A DNA stretch of 64,000 nt from Paratinospora sagittata (lineage: Eukaryota > Streptophyta > Magnoliopsida > Ranunculales > Menispermaceae), in contig CM069590.1 in NCBI GenBank assembly GCA_035771175.1, positions 61,605,997 to 61,669,996 on the forward strand. Reading direction: 5' to 3'. This document shows positions 30,496-41,764 of this stretch, one piece after another. A program made the position numbers and the translations under genes. How positions within the stretch are numbered: the stretch's first letter is position 1; each line of letters opens with the position of its first letter. The notes under the pieces are model-generated. The model was not told where the DNA came from. It did not search any database and saw nothing but the letters and a program-made list of their open reading frames with translations.

Positions 30496-31859
30496 ATGGT
30501 TCAGAAGTTAAAGCACAACACGGTTCTTCATTCAAAGATAAAAAACTCATCAGCAATGAAGAAGTTGAGGAACATGAAGGTTTTCAACTACGATGTTTCA
30601 GTGGATAAGTTGGATGATTTGGACTTCGAAATAAGTAAGATCCTTCTTGATGTATCTGCTGGAGAGTACTGTTATTTTTCTAATCTTCCAGTCTCTTGGG
30701 AATCGGCTGTCTTGAGAAAAAAACGATCGGCCATTAAACGCCGGCCATCCGACAAGTGTTGGAAAGATCCTGTTTATTTACTTGGACGCCCTCCTCTTGC
30801 TTCTTCTTCGCGGTTGGTAAAGAACTCCGTGGGTAAAAAAGAAGATAATGATCCAAGTCCCACAAGCCATTTTTCTTTGGAACTCTCCGACGAAAATAAG
30901 AAGACGGAGAAGAAGAAGATCAAGCGCGACGTATATAAGCTTTTTATTTCTGTTTTTTTTTTTTTTTTTTTTTTTGCATTATTATGGTTCAGATTAAGTT
31001 AGTTTTTTGTTTTGTTTTGTTTTGGTGTTTGTAGAGGCGGAGTGAACTGGAGGAGAAAGTATACAAGTTAACGGAATATCAAGAGGCGTTGAAAGTGGTG
31101 AGTTATTGTGAAACTGAGTGAAAGTTTCATCTAATATATATTTGTGTTTTTGCACTCATCTCTTTTTACTAATGTTAGTTCTGCAATTTTTACGTTCTTA
31201 CCAGGCGGTGAAGAAGGTACGAGATCGTTGTGAGGAGCTCCAACGTGAGAATATTGAACTCAAGAAACTGTTAGAAGAAGAAGAGGTAATTAAAGGTTAT
31301 TAAAATTAATTAATTTCTAATCTTCTTATTGATCTTTCCATTAATAAACTGTGTTGTCTTATCCTTTGGTTGAATTTTGTTAATATTTTTGGTTGTAGCT
31401 TTTAGGTGAAATTTCTAAGAAATTTTATAGTGTCAATTAATTACCTTTGCTTTTTATCTACTTCTGTTACAGTCACTACTTCCAACTGATCATCAAGAAG
31501 CTCTGGATTCTTCCATCATAAGAACAGAAGAACTAATAGATAATCGGTTGGAGGAACCAGAGGAAGCCATGGCCACAGCGGCCAGTGCACAGAGTCCACA
31601 AGAAGACGAAAAAGAAGAGGAATCCATCAAGATCAGCCAATCACAGCCATCCAACGATGATCGGACGGCAATGGATGTGGATTTATTATCAGTAGATCAA
31701 ATGGGGGCTAGAATGGCAAGCCAAAGGAGGCCATCATTATTCGACCTCAACAAGGTCCCCCTTGATGAAGATGAAGAAGAGGTTGTTGAGTTTTTGGATT
31801 GTCTAATGAGCAATAAAGCTGCTGCTTGCGAAGAGGAGAGAAGAAGAGGATCGACATGA
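30496..31859 (+). CDS. Coiled-coil protein with C-terminal DLN (EAR-like) motif, copy 2
   Basis: Paralogue of the gene at 25878, unrecognised as a named family. Exons: 30496-30930, 31035-31097, 31205-31285, 31473-31859; all junctions are phase 0, exon 2 is 63 bases in both genes, and the product is 321 residues. Shared landmarks in the same order: a basic N-terminus, PVSWES (compare PFSWGS), a Lys-rich end of exon 1, a coiled coil over exons 2-3 (ELEEKVYKL ... KKVRDRCEELQREN), an acidic linker, NDDRTAM, then SLFDLN at 281-286 and LMSNKAAACEEERRR. Much of the rest has diverged, so the duplication is old. A later ATG at 30556 is a possible alternative start. A repressor or co-repressor-recruiting role is inferred from the DLN motif only. 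Confidence 0.72.
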
Positions 31860-32174
31860 CTCAATCTTTTTTTTAGAGTAGTGCTACGTGGGTATCCATG
31901 TACAGTGTACATTGATAGAAATATTTTTCATCAACACACCATTGATGAATTATCACGAAGAGCTGAATGCTGGCACTGGGCTCCGGAGTCTATACAACAT
32001 GTTTTTTTTTTTTTTTTTCAGATCATGTTTATTTTCATCTATTGGTATATTAATGAAAATGTTTCAATGAATGTATATAATGAATGTCATTTTAACCTTT
32101 TTCATTGTTGTTATTATTTTTTTTCTTTTTTCTTTTTTAAGTTTGTTTGTTCCTTTGATTAAGAAATGCTAATA

Positions 32175-34306
32175 TGTCACGACGCCCCTAGGCTGACGTC
32201 ATGACCAACACAATATGTTATACGCTTTATATACTCATATACAGTATACAATATACTGTCAGCCTTCACATAGTCTCACAATCTTTTTCAAAATTTTCAA
32301 AAATTTCGACTGCACCTCCCTATAAAATGGACAATTCACAATTTTTCCTGATATACTACAAATCAAATCAAATATATATATATATATAGATAATCATCAT
32401 TCCATTCATTCCACGCATCTAGTCATTCTCATTTCATTCATTTATCAAATCATATCATCATCATTAGCATTTCATAATCCAATATATTTAGCTATCTTGT
32501 ATATGCTCACACATCCCATCTAGATGATAATACATATATATATATAATGTGTGATATATATATTCATTTGAAAATAAAGAAAATATAATACATTTCCTTC
32601 GCATACACGTACATTAACAAAATAAGAATCTAACTCACGGATCTACTCTCGTGCTTTTCCTTTTAATTCTGTATCTGAAATATTGAAGGAAATGGAGTGA
32701 GCAATCAACAGCTCAGTGAATATATTTCTTGATATGACAATTATATGCATTTAGAAAAATATGACATTTAAAATCATTTCAAACAAGTATTAAATGCATG
32801 CATCATTCAACGAATATATTATACATGTCAACAACATAAATTTAATGAGTTTTCAAAAAAAAAACAATGCATTCTTTTTTACGTTTTTACTATCTAGATC
32901 ATCATATTATATCAGGTGGAAGTTTATTAGCTAAGTTATTTTATGTGTATAATGTGACCACCACCATACAACATAGACATGTATGCACATTATATTAATA
33001 TAATATAATACAAAACAAGTGATTAACGTGTGATTTATGCGTGGATAGGTTGATAACGCCCAACGTCGAGGAATCAATCTCAATACATTTGGAATTTAGC
33101 GATTCAGGTGGGGATGATTCTAGGTCTTCATAATATTTTATTTGATATATAGATAGGAATGTTAAATTAATTAGGTCCATAGTATTATTAGATTGCTTAT
33201 GCATGCCTATTGTACATAATTATATATATACATGTTGTGATTGTTTAGCCATGATGATATGGTGTTAACGTGATTTTTATTCTGATCAAATGATAATTGG
33301 ATGCATGAAATTCATGTGGTAGTTGAATTTATTTATAAATTATCATGTCTGATAATAAAATGTATGATTTGGAATATTGGCATAGTGAATGCGTGAACAC
33401 TATTATAATTGATTTTGTGACATGATACCATGTGTAGTAGAGTTGAATATGTTTTATGAATGTACTTAATATCGTGCTTATACCGTACGTATGGCGTGAC
33501 ATCACTAAAGAACACGATTAAGATAAGAATCACACATATGGGGCAATCATTCTAAGTAATATCGTCAATGTTCTAATTTTTGGGTTGTGCCACCCTGAGT
33601 TTGGTTTTCCTAAAGGTACGTGATTTAGAACGTGATGAAATTCTCGACTCAAATAATCTAATGTTGCAGCGATTAATGTGTGAAACTTGTTTGTAATGTT
33701 CTTGTGTATGTATCATAATAAAATATTGTGAATTGTTTAGATGACCCACTGGGCTTTCAAGCTCACCCTTATTTTTAATATGTAGGTGCTTAGGAGAATA
33801 AAAATCGCAAGTTTGTGACATAGTCCAAAGTAGTAGGGGTGGGTTAATTAATTAGTATTGTGATGATAGGACTGAATATTTTATTTAATTTTTAAAGGTT
33901 TATTATTTAAATGAATTGTATTGATAATTGAAATTCAATGAATATTATTACGGTCAGTAAAAACCTTGTGATTTATTTCACGTGTGAATACCTTGGAATA
34001 GAATTCATTAATTTTATTTGATGATTGTATTTAAAGGTTGTGTCCATAATGGATGGACAAGGGCAAGTACCCTCGTATGAAGATAACGATTGTATGAAGA
34101 ATTAAAGGTATTCGTTTATCTTAACCAGTAAGTTAGTTGGAAGAATATAAACTCATAGTTTTGCAAATTTTATTATTTATAAAATGGCTATGGGTTAAGA
34201 TGGACAGATACAAGTAACGTCTTGATTTTCAGTGATATTTTATATAAAAGTAAAATATTCATTATCTTACAAAAAAAAAATTAGTTTTGAAAATCAGGGT
34301 ATTACA
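32175..34306 (+). mobile_element. LTR (5') of a truncated Ty3/gypsy retrotransposon
   Basis: Starts TGTCACGACGCCCC and ends GGTATTACA, directly followed (two bases on) by a primer-binding site. Length 2132 bases. Its first several hundred bases align collinearly with the minus strand of the solo LTR at 55512-57517, for example the shared TATACAATA.ACTGTCAGCCTTCAC block and ATTCCATTCATTCCAC. No 3' LTR was found. Confidence 0.85.
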
Positions 34307-34308
34307 GT

Positions 34309-34321
34309 TTGGTATCAGAGC
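34309..34321 (+). other. Primer-binding site of the gypsy element
   Basis: TTGGTATCAGAGC just inside the LTR matches the 3' end of plant initiator methionine tRNA, the usual primer for minus-strand DNA synthesis. Confidence 0.85.
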
Positions 34322-35109
34322 TTTAGGTTTCAGATCATGGGAAGTGTTACAATGAATTTTGAGAAGCTTAGTGTCAGTGAGTAGGTATCAAATCTTTATG
34401 AGATTAGGGTCCAACTTGAGCTAAATAAATATGCCAATTGTAAACTTTGTAATGTAATATCGAGAATGAAAGTACAGTGGGTCTAACAAACTCAAAGCTT
34501 TTAGGATATCGGTTAGAGACGAGAAGTTGTATGAAAACTGTTTGGTTAGAATCTGAGATCAGGATGAATCTTTTATTCTTGGTTCCAAAGCGATATGGGA
34601 CGTGGAGGAATTTAAGGGTATTTGAGGAGTCTTGATCTTGGAGACTAGCAGGCCATGTTTGGTGAATGACTAACAACTCTGGACGAGCTTGTATCGCTAC
34701 GTTCGACTGGTATGGGACAGCTTGGACGTAGTGGGTACCTGAGAAGCCTTAGTTGGTAGGACATTTGCGCATTGTTTGGGTGTATTGAAGTTTCCTTGTG
34801 GAAGCTTATATCACCGGGCTAGAGTGGTATGGGACACTTGAATACGGAGGGTATAAGTGAAAGTTTGGGAATCTTCTTTATATCATTGTTGTGTGGTATG
34901 TTGTTTGTTTGTTTGTTTGTTTTGTTTACATGTATCATAACCAAATCATGTACCCTATGACAATCATGGATTGCCAAAATTTTATAGAACCTAGAAATTG
35001 AACCTATATGATCATTTTATTTTTGAGAATTTAGAATTTTGAATCTAGAGTCACCCTAAACGGAAATAATTATCTCATGTAGTACTAAAGATGAGTTGAA
35101 ATTTTATAA

Positions 35110-35940
35110 ATGGCTGCACCTCGAAGAATAAACACAAGGTCTGTGAGTGATCTCATAAGGGACATTGAACCAGCTGTGCAGACACAATCGACATCCGAAT
35201 CTCAGCCGACGGAGCAAAAACATCCAAATCAAACAACGAATGTTGACTCTACTGGAACAGAGAACGTCCAACCTACAACAGTTCCAACCCCTGGAATTGT
35301 TTTGGGACCAGAGATGATGGCCGAATTTGTGAGGCAAGTCGTGGAACAGGTGACCAAACAGATGTCTCAACCTCAACTGAATCCAACAATTGTGGTGCAG
35401 AATGAAACAGGAACTCGAAACATTAGGAGACCTGAAGAAAAGGAATGGGCAGATCAATTGAAAGACTTCCAACGTATGCATCCTTCGAAATTTGAAGGAA
35501 AACCAGATCAAAGGGAAGCTGACAAGTGGTTCCAGGAGGTTAAGGAACACTTGGAAGTTCTGGGAGTGACTGGTCCAAGAATGGTGGCAATTGCGGCTCA
35601 CCAATTCATAGGTGAGGCCAAACATTGGTGGAGAATGGTTAAAGAAAGTCCTACAGTGGATGTGAACACTATGACCTGGGCAACTTTTGAAGAGATATTT
35701 TATGATAAATTCTTCCCCAAGGCGAACAGAAAAGAACTACAATCTGAATTTATGAGGCTAACACAGAGGAACATGACAGTGGTAAAATATGAGGCTAAGT
35801 TTATCGAACTCTCCAGATTTGCTCATGAACTGGTCGTCAATGAAGAGATGAAAGCTAGTAGATTTGCAGAAGGTCTTAGAATGGAAATCAGAAAGGTGGT
35901 TGTTTCTATGAATATGGTTCTTTGGAATGAAATGGATTGA
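35110..35940 (+). pseudogene. Truncated gypsy gag
   Basis: Open frame of 276 codons. Residues from about 115 onward read as a plant Ty3/gypsy gag core: HPSKFEGKPD, ADKWFQEVKEHLE, EAKHWW, WATFEEIFYDKFFP, QSEFMRLTQ, MTVVKYEAKFIELSRFA and ASRFAEGL. This protein packages the retroelement RNA. It stops in unrelated sequence at 35940, before the zinc knuckle, protease and polymerase, and an 18-base A run follows within ten bases. The element is thus cut in gag with no pol and no second LTR. Confidence 0.85.
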
Positions 35941-35965
35941 CTTTTCAAAAAAAAAAAAAAAAAAA

Positions 35966-37518
35966 CTACATTATATACCAACCTAAATCGTATCCAATCA
36001 TCTTATCCAAAAGAAAAAATCATATTACAATCAATCAGTGTCATAACTACCCAAAAAACAGAACCTCTGGGACATCTTAAACTGATCAAATGGCAGGGTC
36101 TAATATCAAACCCAATTAGTTAAAAACAACTAGAGCTGAGGTGAGCATGGTTGGGTTGGGCCGCGAGCGGGTTTAGGTGCAGCCATGACCCAATCAACCT
36201 GATCCGACTCACTTTTGCTCGTTCCCTCTATTTTTACCTTTATTTTTTAAAAATACCTCTTTATTCTGTCCATGTTATACAGAATATTTAAATGATATTA
36301 CATTTTATTAACTACTATTACTTCATAAATGTAATTTATAACTAATTATTATTAGAATTTTCTTTAAAACTAGAAGTACGTTCAGAGAATTTTTGTTTAC
36401 TTCATAAAAGACCACAAGGTTTTCAAGGAATCTGATCATTATATTGTTATTATTATTATGATGATGATAATCATGATATTCGAGTCATTTGTATTTTACT
36501 TTTTCTGAGCTATTTGGATTAGACAACACGTGTCCCCATCAAAAGCAACGCCACCTGCCATCCTTGGATGAGTTCAGCGCTTGAGGAAACTCTTATCATA
36601 TTGGGTGTAACAATCTGGAAAACCTAGAATTTTTCGGAAGCACAAAGTAGATAACTTGATATAAGATCCAAACCCTAATTTGTCTGTTTATATATACCAC
36701 ATGCTTCTGCATCATTCATCAAGATATTGCTCATCTATTGGTGATTTTTTGATTCGTGAAGGAAGGGATCGGAGGACAATACAAGCAATGACGAACTTCA
36801 ATCTGAACGAAAGAAGCTAGCTTTTTATTATAAGCAAGCTGTGTTGTTCATCTTCCATGACTCTGATCTTGCCTCCTCCGCTTCCTCTTCACATATTTTT
36901 TAATTTCTTTTTTATTATATTTTCAATTTCAAGCATTCGTCTTTCCATTATTTTATAATTCTGAAATATTAGGGTTCCTATTTTAAAATCATTTCTCCTT
37001 CATTCTGATGAGGGCTTTAATAATACAGCCTAAGAAATTGATATATTGTTGGTATTAAATTGATCTGACTACTATTACTAGAATAGAGACATCACAGGAG
37101 AAGATCAAATCACTCACTTTTGCAATTTGCAATTTGCAATTTGTCCTCACACATCTAATAATACACACTACCAAATGAAGCGGTGCTTGTAACAGATGGA
37201 TGGTTATTGTTATCAATCTCATTAAATGTGTATTTCTCCCAACCACATTTTTTAAACCTTTTTTTTTTTTTTTTTGGTAAAACGATGTTTAAACCTAATT
37301 TTCTTGTGGATGGTGCCACTGCCACAGGGTCTTTGGTGCCTTAATGCTACATTTAGTTTGTGATCCAAATACATGTATACAACCTTAAAATGAAAATTCA
37401 AAAAATGATGTAGAACTGTTTTTTAATTTACCAAACTAAATGCCTTTTTTTGAGTTAATAGAATTTTGAATGCAGAAAACTATAGCTGAAATGTGTGAGA
37501 TGATTGGAAAGAATTTAA
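35966..37518. other. Spacer between gypsy remnant and tandem array
   Basis: No protein gene supported. It has a GCAATTT triple repeat near 37120-37140, a poly(T) run near 37260, and a TATA-like motif (36687-36696) ahead of a weak fold-back at 36758-36890. Confidence 0.5.
36687..36890 (+). other. Possible small non-coding transcript with fold-back
   Basis: TTTATATATA at 36687-36696 could serve as a TATA box. About 70 bases downstream the segment near 36758-36777 (GAAGG ... CGGAGGA) is partly complementary to 36870-36890 (TCCTCCG ... CTTC), some 100 bases away. Only a 10-codon ORF lies between. The layout is like a plant microRNA precursor and the right arm faintly recalls miR482-type sequences, but pairing is patchy. 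Treat as a weak candidate only. Confidence 0.2.
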
Positions 37519-38125
37519 GTGTGTGATTGGATGAATATTTGAGCAATTTAAGATTCTAGCATCAACCTGAACTTGTAGTTGTGAAATAAATGTCTCCAAA
37601 TGTTGGTTAAGATCATTTAATTTGAGCCTTGCTAAGTAAGTGCCTACATGGCTAACCATAAAAAAAGAAAAAAAGTTTCTGCTTTGGAGCAACCTTCAGG
37701 CTCCAGTAATTACTGGGATGGAGCAACTGAAGTAATTTCTGAACAAGAGAATGTCACCAATAGACACTGATGCAAATCCCCAAAGTACCTTTAGTCCCTA
37801 TTTTGAACTGTACATTTTTTAATATAAATTGGTGATAAAATAAAAGTAGAAAACATCTAATTCAATGAGTAAGATAAACCCAGAAAAGAATATCAAATCA
37901 GCTTGACCTTCAGCTGGCTAATCATAAATGAAATAAAAGCAAAGACAGGCAATTGAATGTTATTAATGAAGAAAACTCCCTTCAATCAGCAAAATCGGTG
38001 TTAATGTTACAATCTCTTTAAATACAGAAGCTTGGAGGACTTGGGACTTCAACCAAAACACAGAAGAAGCTCAGGGCAGCTTCTTAGCTCCTAATCTTAT
38101 TTACTTCTTCATTTTCTTCCTCACA

Positions 38126-38883
38126 ATGGGGCATTCTTTGGCCCAACTGGGCTTTTCAATCACTTTGTTGTTACTTGTAAGCTTCTGCTACTGCCAGGAC
38201 AAGTCTGTGGAGGTCAATGGTGCCGTGGAGTGCACTGATTGCAGTACTCAAAGTAGCAATGCTTTATCAGGTACATATATATATATCTAAGTAGCTCAAT
38301 AAATATATGTAAGATCATTTGATTAATTAAATCATGTCAATTATCATTAATAATGTTATTGTTATGCACTTCAGGGCATAGAGTTGTCATTTCTTGCATT
38401 AAAGCTGAAGATAAAAAGCTCGAAACAAGAGGCGTCGGTGAGATCAAAGAAGGGAAATTCAAAGTTGTACTTCCTAATGAGATCGTCGATGATAACGGGC
38501 ATTTGAAGGAGGAATGCTCTGCAGAGTTCCTAACAGCTTCATGCCCCAGCTCTCATGAAGACATAGAGGCCTCAAAGATTGTCTTCAAGTCTAATGAAAA
38601 TGGAAAGAACATATTAGGCCTAAAGGGAAAATTGAAGTTCTCACCGACTGCATGCAAATCAGCTGCTGATCTTGATGAGCTAGTTTCAGAAGATTCAGAG
38701 GTTCCTGAAGATCTCACTGAGGATGAAAAATTCCTGGAATATTTCCATCATCATCCTTACAAGAAATATTTTCATAAGTACCACCATAAGCCCATTCCCA
38801 AAATCCCTCATCATAAGTACTATAAACCTATTCCTAAGTATCATCCCCATGAACCAGAGATTCCTGCTGGAAACCATGCTTAA
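38126..38883 (+). CDS. Ole e 1-like proline-rich secreted protein, type A copy 1
   Basis: Probable cell-wall protein of the pollen Ole e 1/extensin-like family. Exons 38126-38270 and 38375-38883, phase 1 junction, 217 residues. A hydrophobic signal peptide (LGFSITLLLLVSFCYC) precedes the family start VEVNGAVECTDC. Further cysteines in ISC, EECSAEF, TASCPS and TACKS fit the six-cysteine Ole e 1 fold. The tail from about residue 165 is rich in His, Lys, Tyr and Pro (HHHPYKKYFHKYHHKP), as in wall proteins that can be cross-linked or bind pectin. TTTAAATA at 38018-38025, about 100 bases before the ATG, may be its TATA box. Compared with copy 2 it lacks nine codons (27 bases) in the tail. No lesion was seen. 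The exact wall role is not known from sequence. Confidence 0.85.
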
Positions 38884-39303
38884 TTAGGTTGGGAAATGGT
38901 TAGATCTCTGCAGGCTCAGCTGTACTTGCTTCCAGTTAGAAAGGTGCCATTAGTGGAACCCTTAATTATATTATATGGAAGTAATTAATATTTGTAAAAT
39001 AATGCCTTAGCAGAATGTTGCGTACATGGAAGTGTGTAACCAAGTAAAAAATTGGGTGATGTTGGAAAAATATGTATCCTTTGTGCTTGTTTAAATGTAA
39101 TATGTTTCTTAATTATTCTGCTCCGTCCCTCACCCTTTCTTCTTTTCTTTTCTTTTTTCTTTGCAAAACCTTTTTCTTTTTTCTTTGCAAAACCTGCAAT
39201 AATACAGAGTAACACATCATTTAATACTAGCCATAAACCAAAAACATGACAATCAAGGAATGATTAATTTTACTTGTGGTATAATAATGAATAGTTGTAC
39301 CAA

Positions 39304-39496
39304 ACCAACATTGAGTTCAGTTAATTGAAGGATTGAATATAAGTAGAGTTAAGGTTCAGGTCTCGAGTTCGAGCATAAGTATTTCTCATTTATCTGCCTC
39401 TGTTGGGAAGCAATGACCGAGTCCGAAAGGATTAATTTTGCTTAAAAAGAAAGATGACATCTCTCGATTGTCGAAAAACCAATAATCAAAAAAAAA
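39304..39496 (+). mobile_element. SINE-like element, unit 1 copy
   Basis: A 193-base element ending in an A-rich tail, flanked by a 14-base target duplication AATAGTTGTACCAA (39290-39303 and 39497-39510). It contains CGAGTTCGAGC (near 39363), resembling a tRNA-type B box. A weaker relative lies at about 40135-40260 in the same unit. Confidence 0.75.
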
Positions 39497-40119
39497 AATA
39501 GTTGTACCAATGGATTCTAGACCTATGCATTTATAAATTACTTTTATTTATAACAACAAAAACGTAATCTACATTTACACATTCATCATCTCACTATTAT
39601 TATTTTTATAATATTATTGTCATTAACTTTATATTTAAAAAAAAAAAAAAAACTTTATTAGCTTTATACTATTTGCAAGTTTTCGTATTACCCTTCTCGA
39701 CCTTCATTCTTACTTTCAAATAAAGAAAATATTTCTACCCAATTTTTCTTAAATGACATTTCTACTTTCTAATGTTTTTAATTAAAATTTCAATTAATGA
39801 AAACAAGTTTTTATTGATAAATATATAAAATCATGCATCGTTCATACCTATGCACACAATTTTATATATTAATATAAATAATTGATAGCTGATAGTGAAA
39901 CTATTTTATCAAAATTCTAATCTTACCCTTTTATGCATTATTATTATAATATATAATTATTATGACATCAAAATTAAAATCACACCCACCTCAACTTGAA
40001 TCACCAATTACTCATCGCAATTTCTTTACCGGCCTAAATTATTTTTCTACCACTAACTTCTAATTCATTTATTTATATCTCTATTAATAATAAGAGCAAT
40101 GCTAATAAGATCCAATTGG

Positions 40120-40270
40120 GTGCACTTACTTTGGGGATCCATCCAAGTGAGTAGATAATTCGAGTTTGGGCATGTCCTCATTTATCTGTTTCTGTTGAGA
40201 GAGTCAGTCCAAATGACTGTGTCATGTCCGACTTCAGAAAAATTAGTTTCAATCAAAAAAATGAAGCCAC
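40120..40270 (+). repeat. Second, older SINE-like copy
   Basis: Shares with the element at 39304 a CGAG-type B-box region, CTCATTTATCTG.TTCTGTTG, an AGTC-rich middle and an A-rich end, in the same order. No clear target duplication remains. The unit 2 counterpart is at about 49745-49905. Confidence 0.45.
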
Positions 40271-40425
40271 CTCCTGGGTGCTAGAAAAAAATAGATGCTC
40301 TCAAATCAAGCATAAATGTGGGATTGAAAAACAATGTAATATGTCATACATGAGTACCTAAGCGGGCAACTAAATCATTTTTCATGTTATAATATGTTGG
40401 TAAATACAAAATAACATAAATACAT

Positions 40426-40457
<32 letters not shown>

Positions 40458-41029
40458 GAACCACACTTGCTAACTGGTAAGTATAGTAAGTTAAGGATGT
40501 TAATATCTAATAGAAAAAATCTTTAATAATTTGAAATATTAATTTGATGATGTGATAAAACAAAATATCAATTGAAGACACTGCACGAGTACTAGTACTC
40601 TACAAAAGAAAGAAAAACAGATGTCGATAGATGTATTGATGGATGATACAGATTGTATTGTCTTCAAAGAAGAGCAACACTATTGTTCTTGGTGGTTTTT
40701 CTTACTCCAAAACTTATATAATTATATAATACCTGTACCTGATTCTTTATTATTTGATTATTTCACATTAGACATTAATGCTGTCTGTATATAAATACAT
40801 AATAATTAATGTGAACGGAGGGCAGATTGATCTGATATTCAGCTTAATATATACTTAATTGGAGAATCAGCTGGCTGGCCCATCATTAATAAATTAAAAT
40901 TGGGAAGCAAAAAAAGTTAGCCGGTTGGGCGTCACATATTTAAAATGATCTACAAACAACAAAATCGGTGAATATACCGTCGTGGCAGAGTCTACCCTCC
41001 TCTGCGAGGCTTCTATTATTAATTCAAAG

Positions 41030-41575
41030 TATGGGTGGTAATTTGTGTTATCATATTATAATCGATTGTGTCGTAATCGTTTATAATGAAATATATTGTA
41101 AACTCAAACACAACACGTGTAAATAACGTTCATTATATGTAAACTCAAACTCAAAAAATTAATAAAAGAGTTAACAGGTTAACCTGTTTATAACCCTTAA
41201 AACTTAAACAAGTTTATTCTAACTTATTTATCATATATAAATTCTAAATTAACATATAAATCAAAATTTCAAAATCATAATTATACAACCATATAATAAA
41301 AACCAAATAAAATATTATAAAGTTAGACTCTCAACACATAACATAAAATATTAAAAAGTCTTCACACATAACATAAGTCTCAACACAAAATATAATCGCG
41401 TTAACTGGGTCAATCTTGGATTTAGCAGGTCAACCTGTTTTGACCTGAAATTTAATCGTGTTTAATCAAGTTTAACCTATTCTGACCCGCACATGTTTAT
41501 GCAAAACTCAAACTCATTTATTTCGTGTTGATTTCGAGTCGTGTTATCGTGTCGTAGCCTATATTGCTACCCCTA
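41030..41575. mobile_element. hAT-type MITE, unit 1 copy
   Basis: A 546-base non-autonomous element with 8-base target duplication ATTCAAAG (41022-41029 and 41576-41583), the length typical of hAT transposons. The ends form a short terminal inverted repeat (TATGGGTGGTAAT against TAGGGGTAGCAAT). No coding sequence; internally AT-rich, with GTCAACCTG and TTTGACC motifs. Confidence 0.8.
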
Positions 41576-41583
41576 ATTCAAAG

Positions 41584-41624
41584 CCACACCACATATGCAT
41601 CAAACAACCACACCCAACATCTCC

Positions 41625-41659
<35 letters not shown>

Positions 41660-41764
41660 CATATAGTGAAACTTAGAAGCGACAGAACTTGAACTAAGAA
41701 GCACAAGCCGACTTCTTAATTACGTACATTATAATTTTCTTCTTCTCAATGAAGTGTGTTTTCC
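41584..41764 (+). promoter_or_regulatory. Native promoter/leader of PRP-B copy 1, stranded by the LINE
   Basis: Upstream of the LINE lies a TATA-like (TA)n tract at about 41629-41656, a leader ending TCTTCTTCTCA, then the original start codon (41749) inside the LINE target duplication. From here the frame reads only six codons (MKCVFL) before TAA in the LINE. The sequence is thus cut off from its coding region by 2.3 kb. Confidence 0.6.

Noticed and set aside
36700..36725. Sequence GCATCATTCATCAAGATAT resembling miR172 star strand
   Set aside because: Has an extra base and no complementary miR172 arm nearby.
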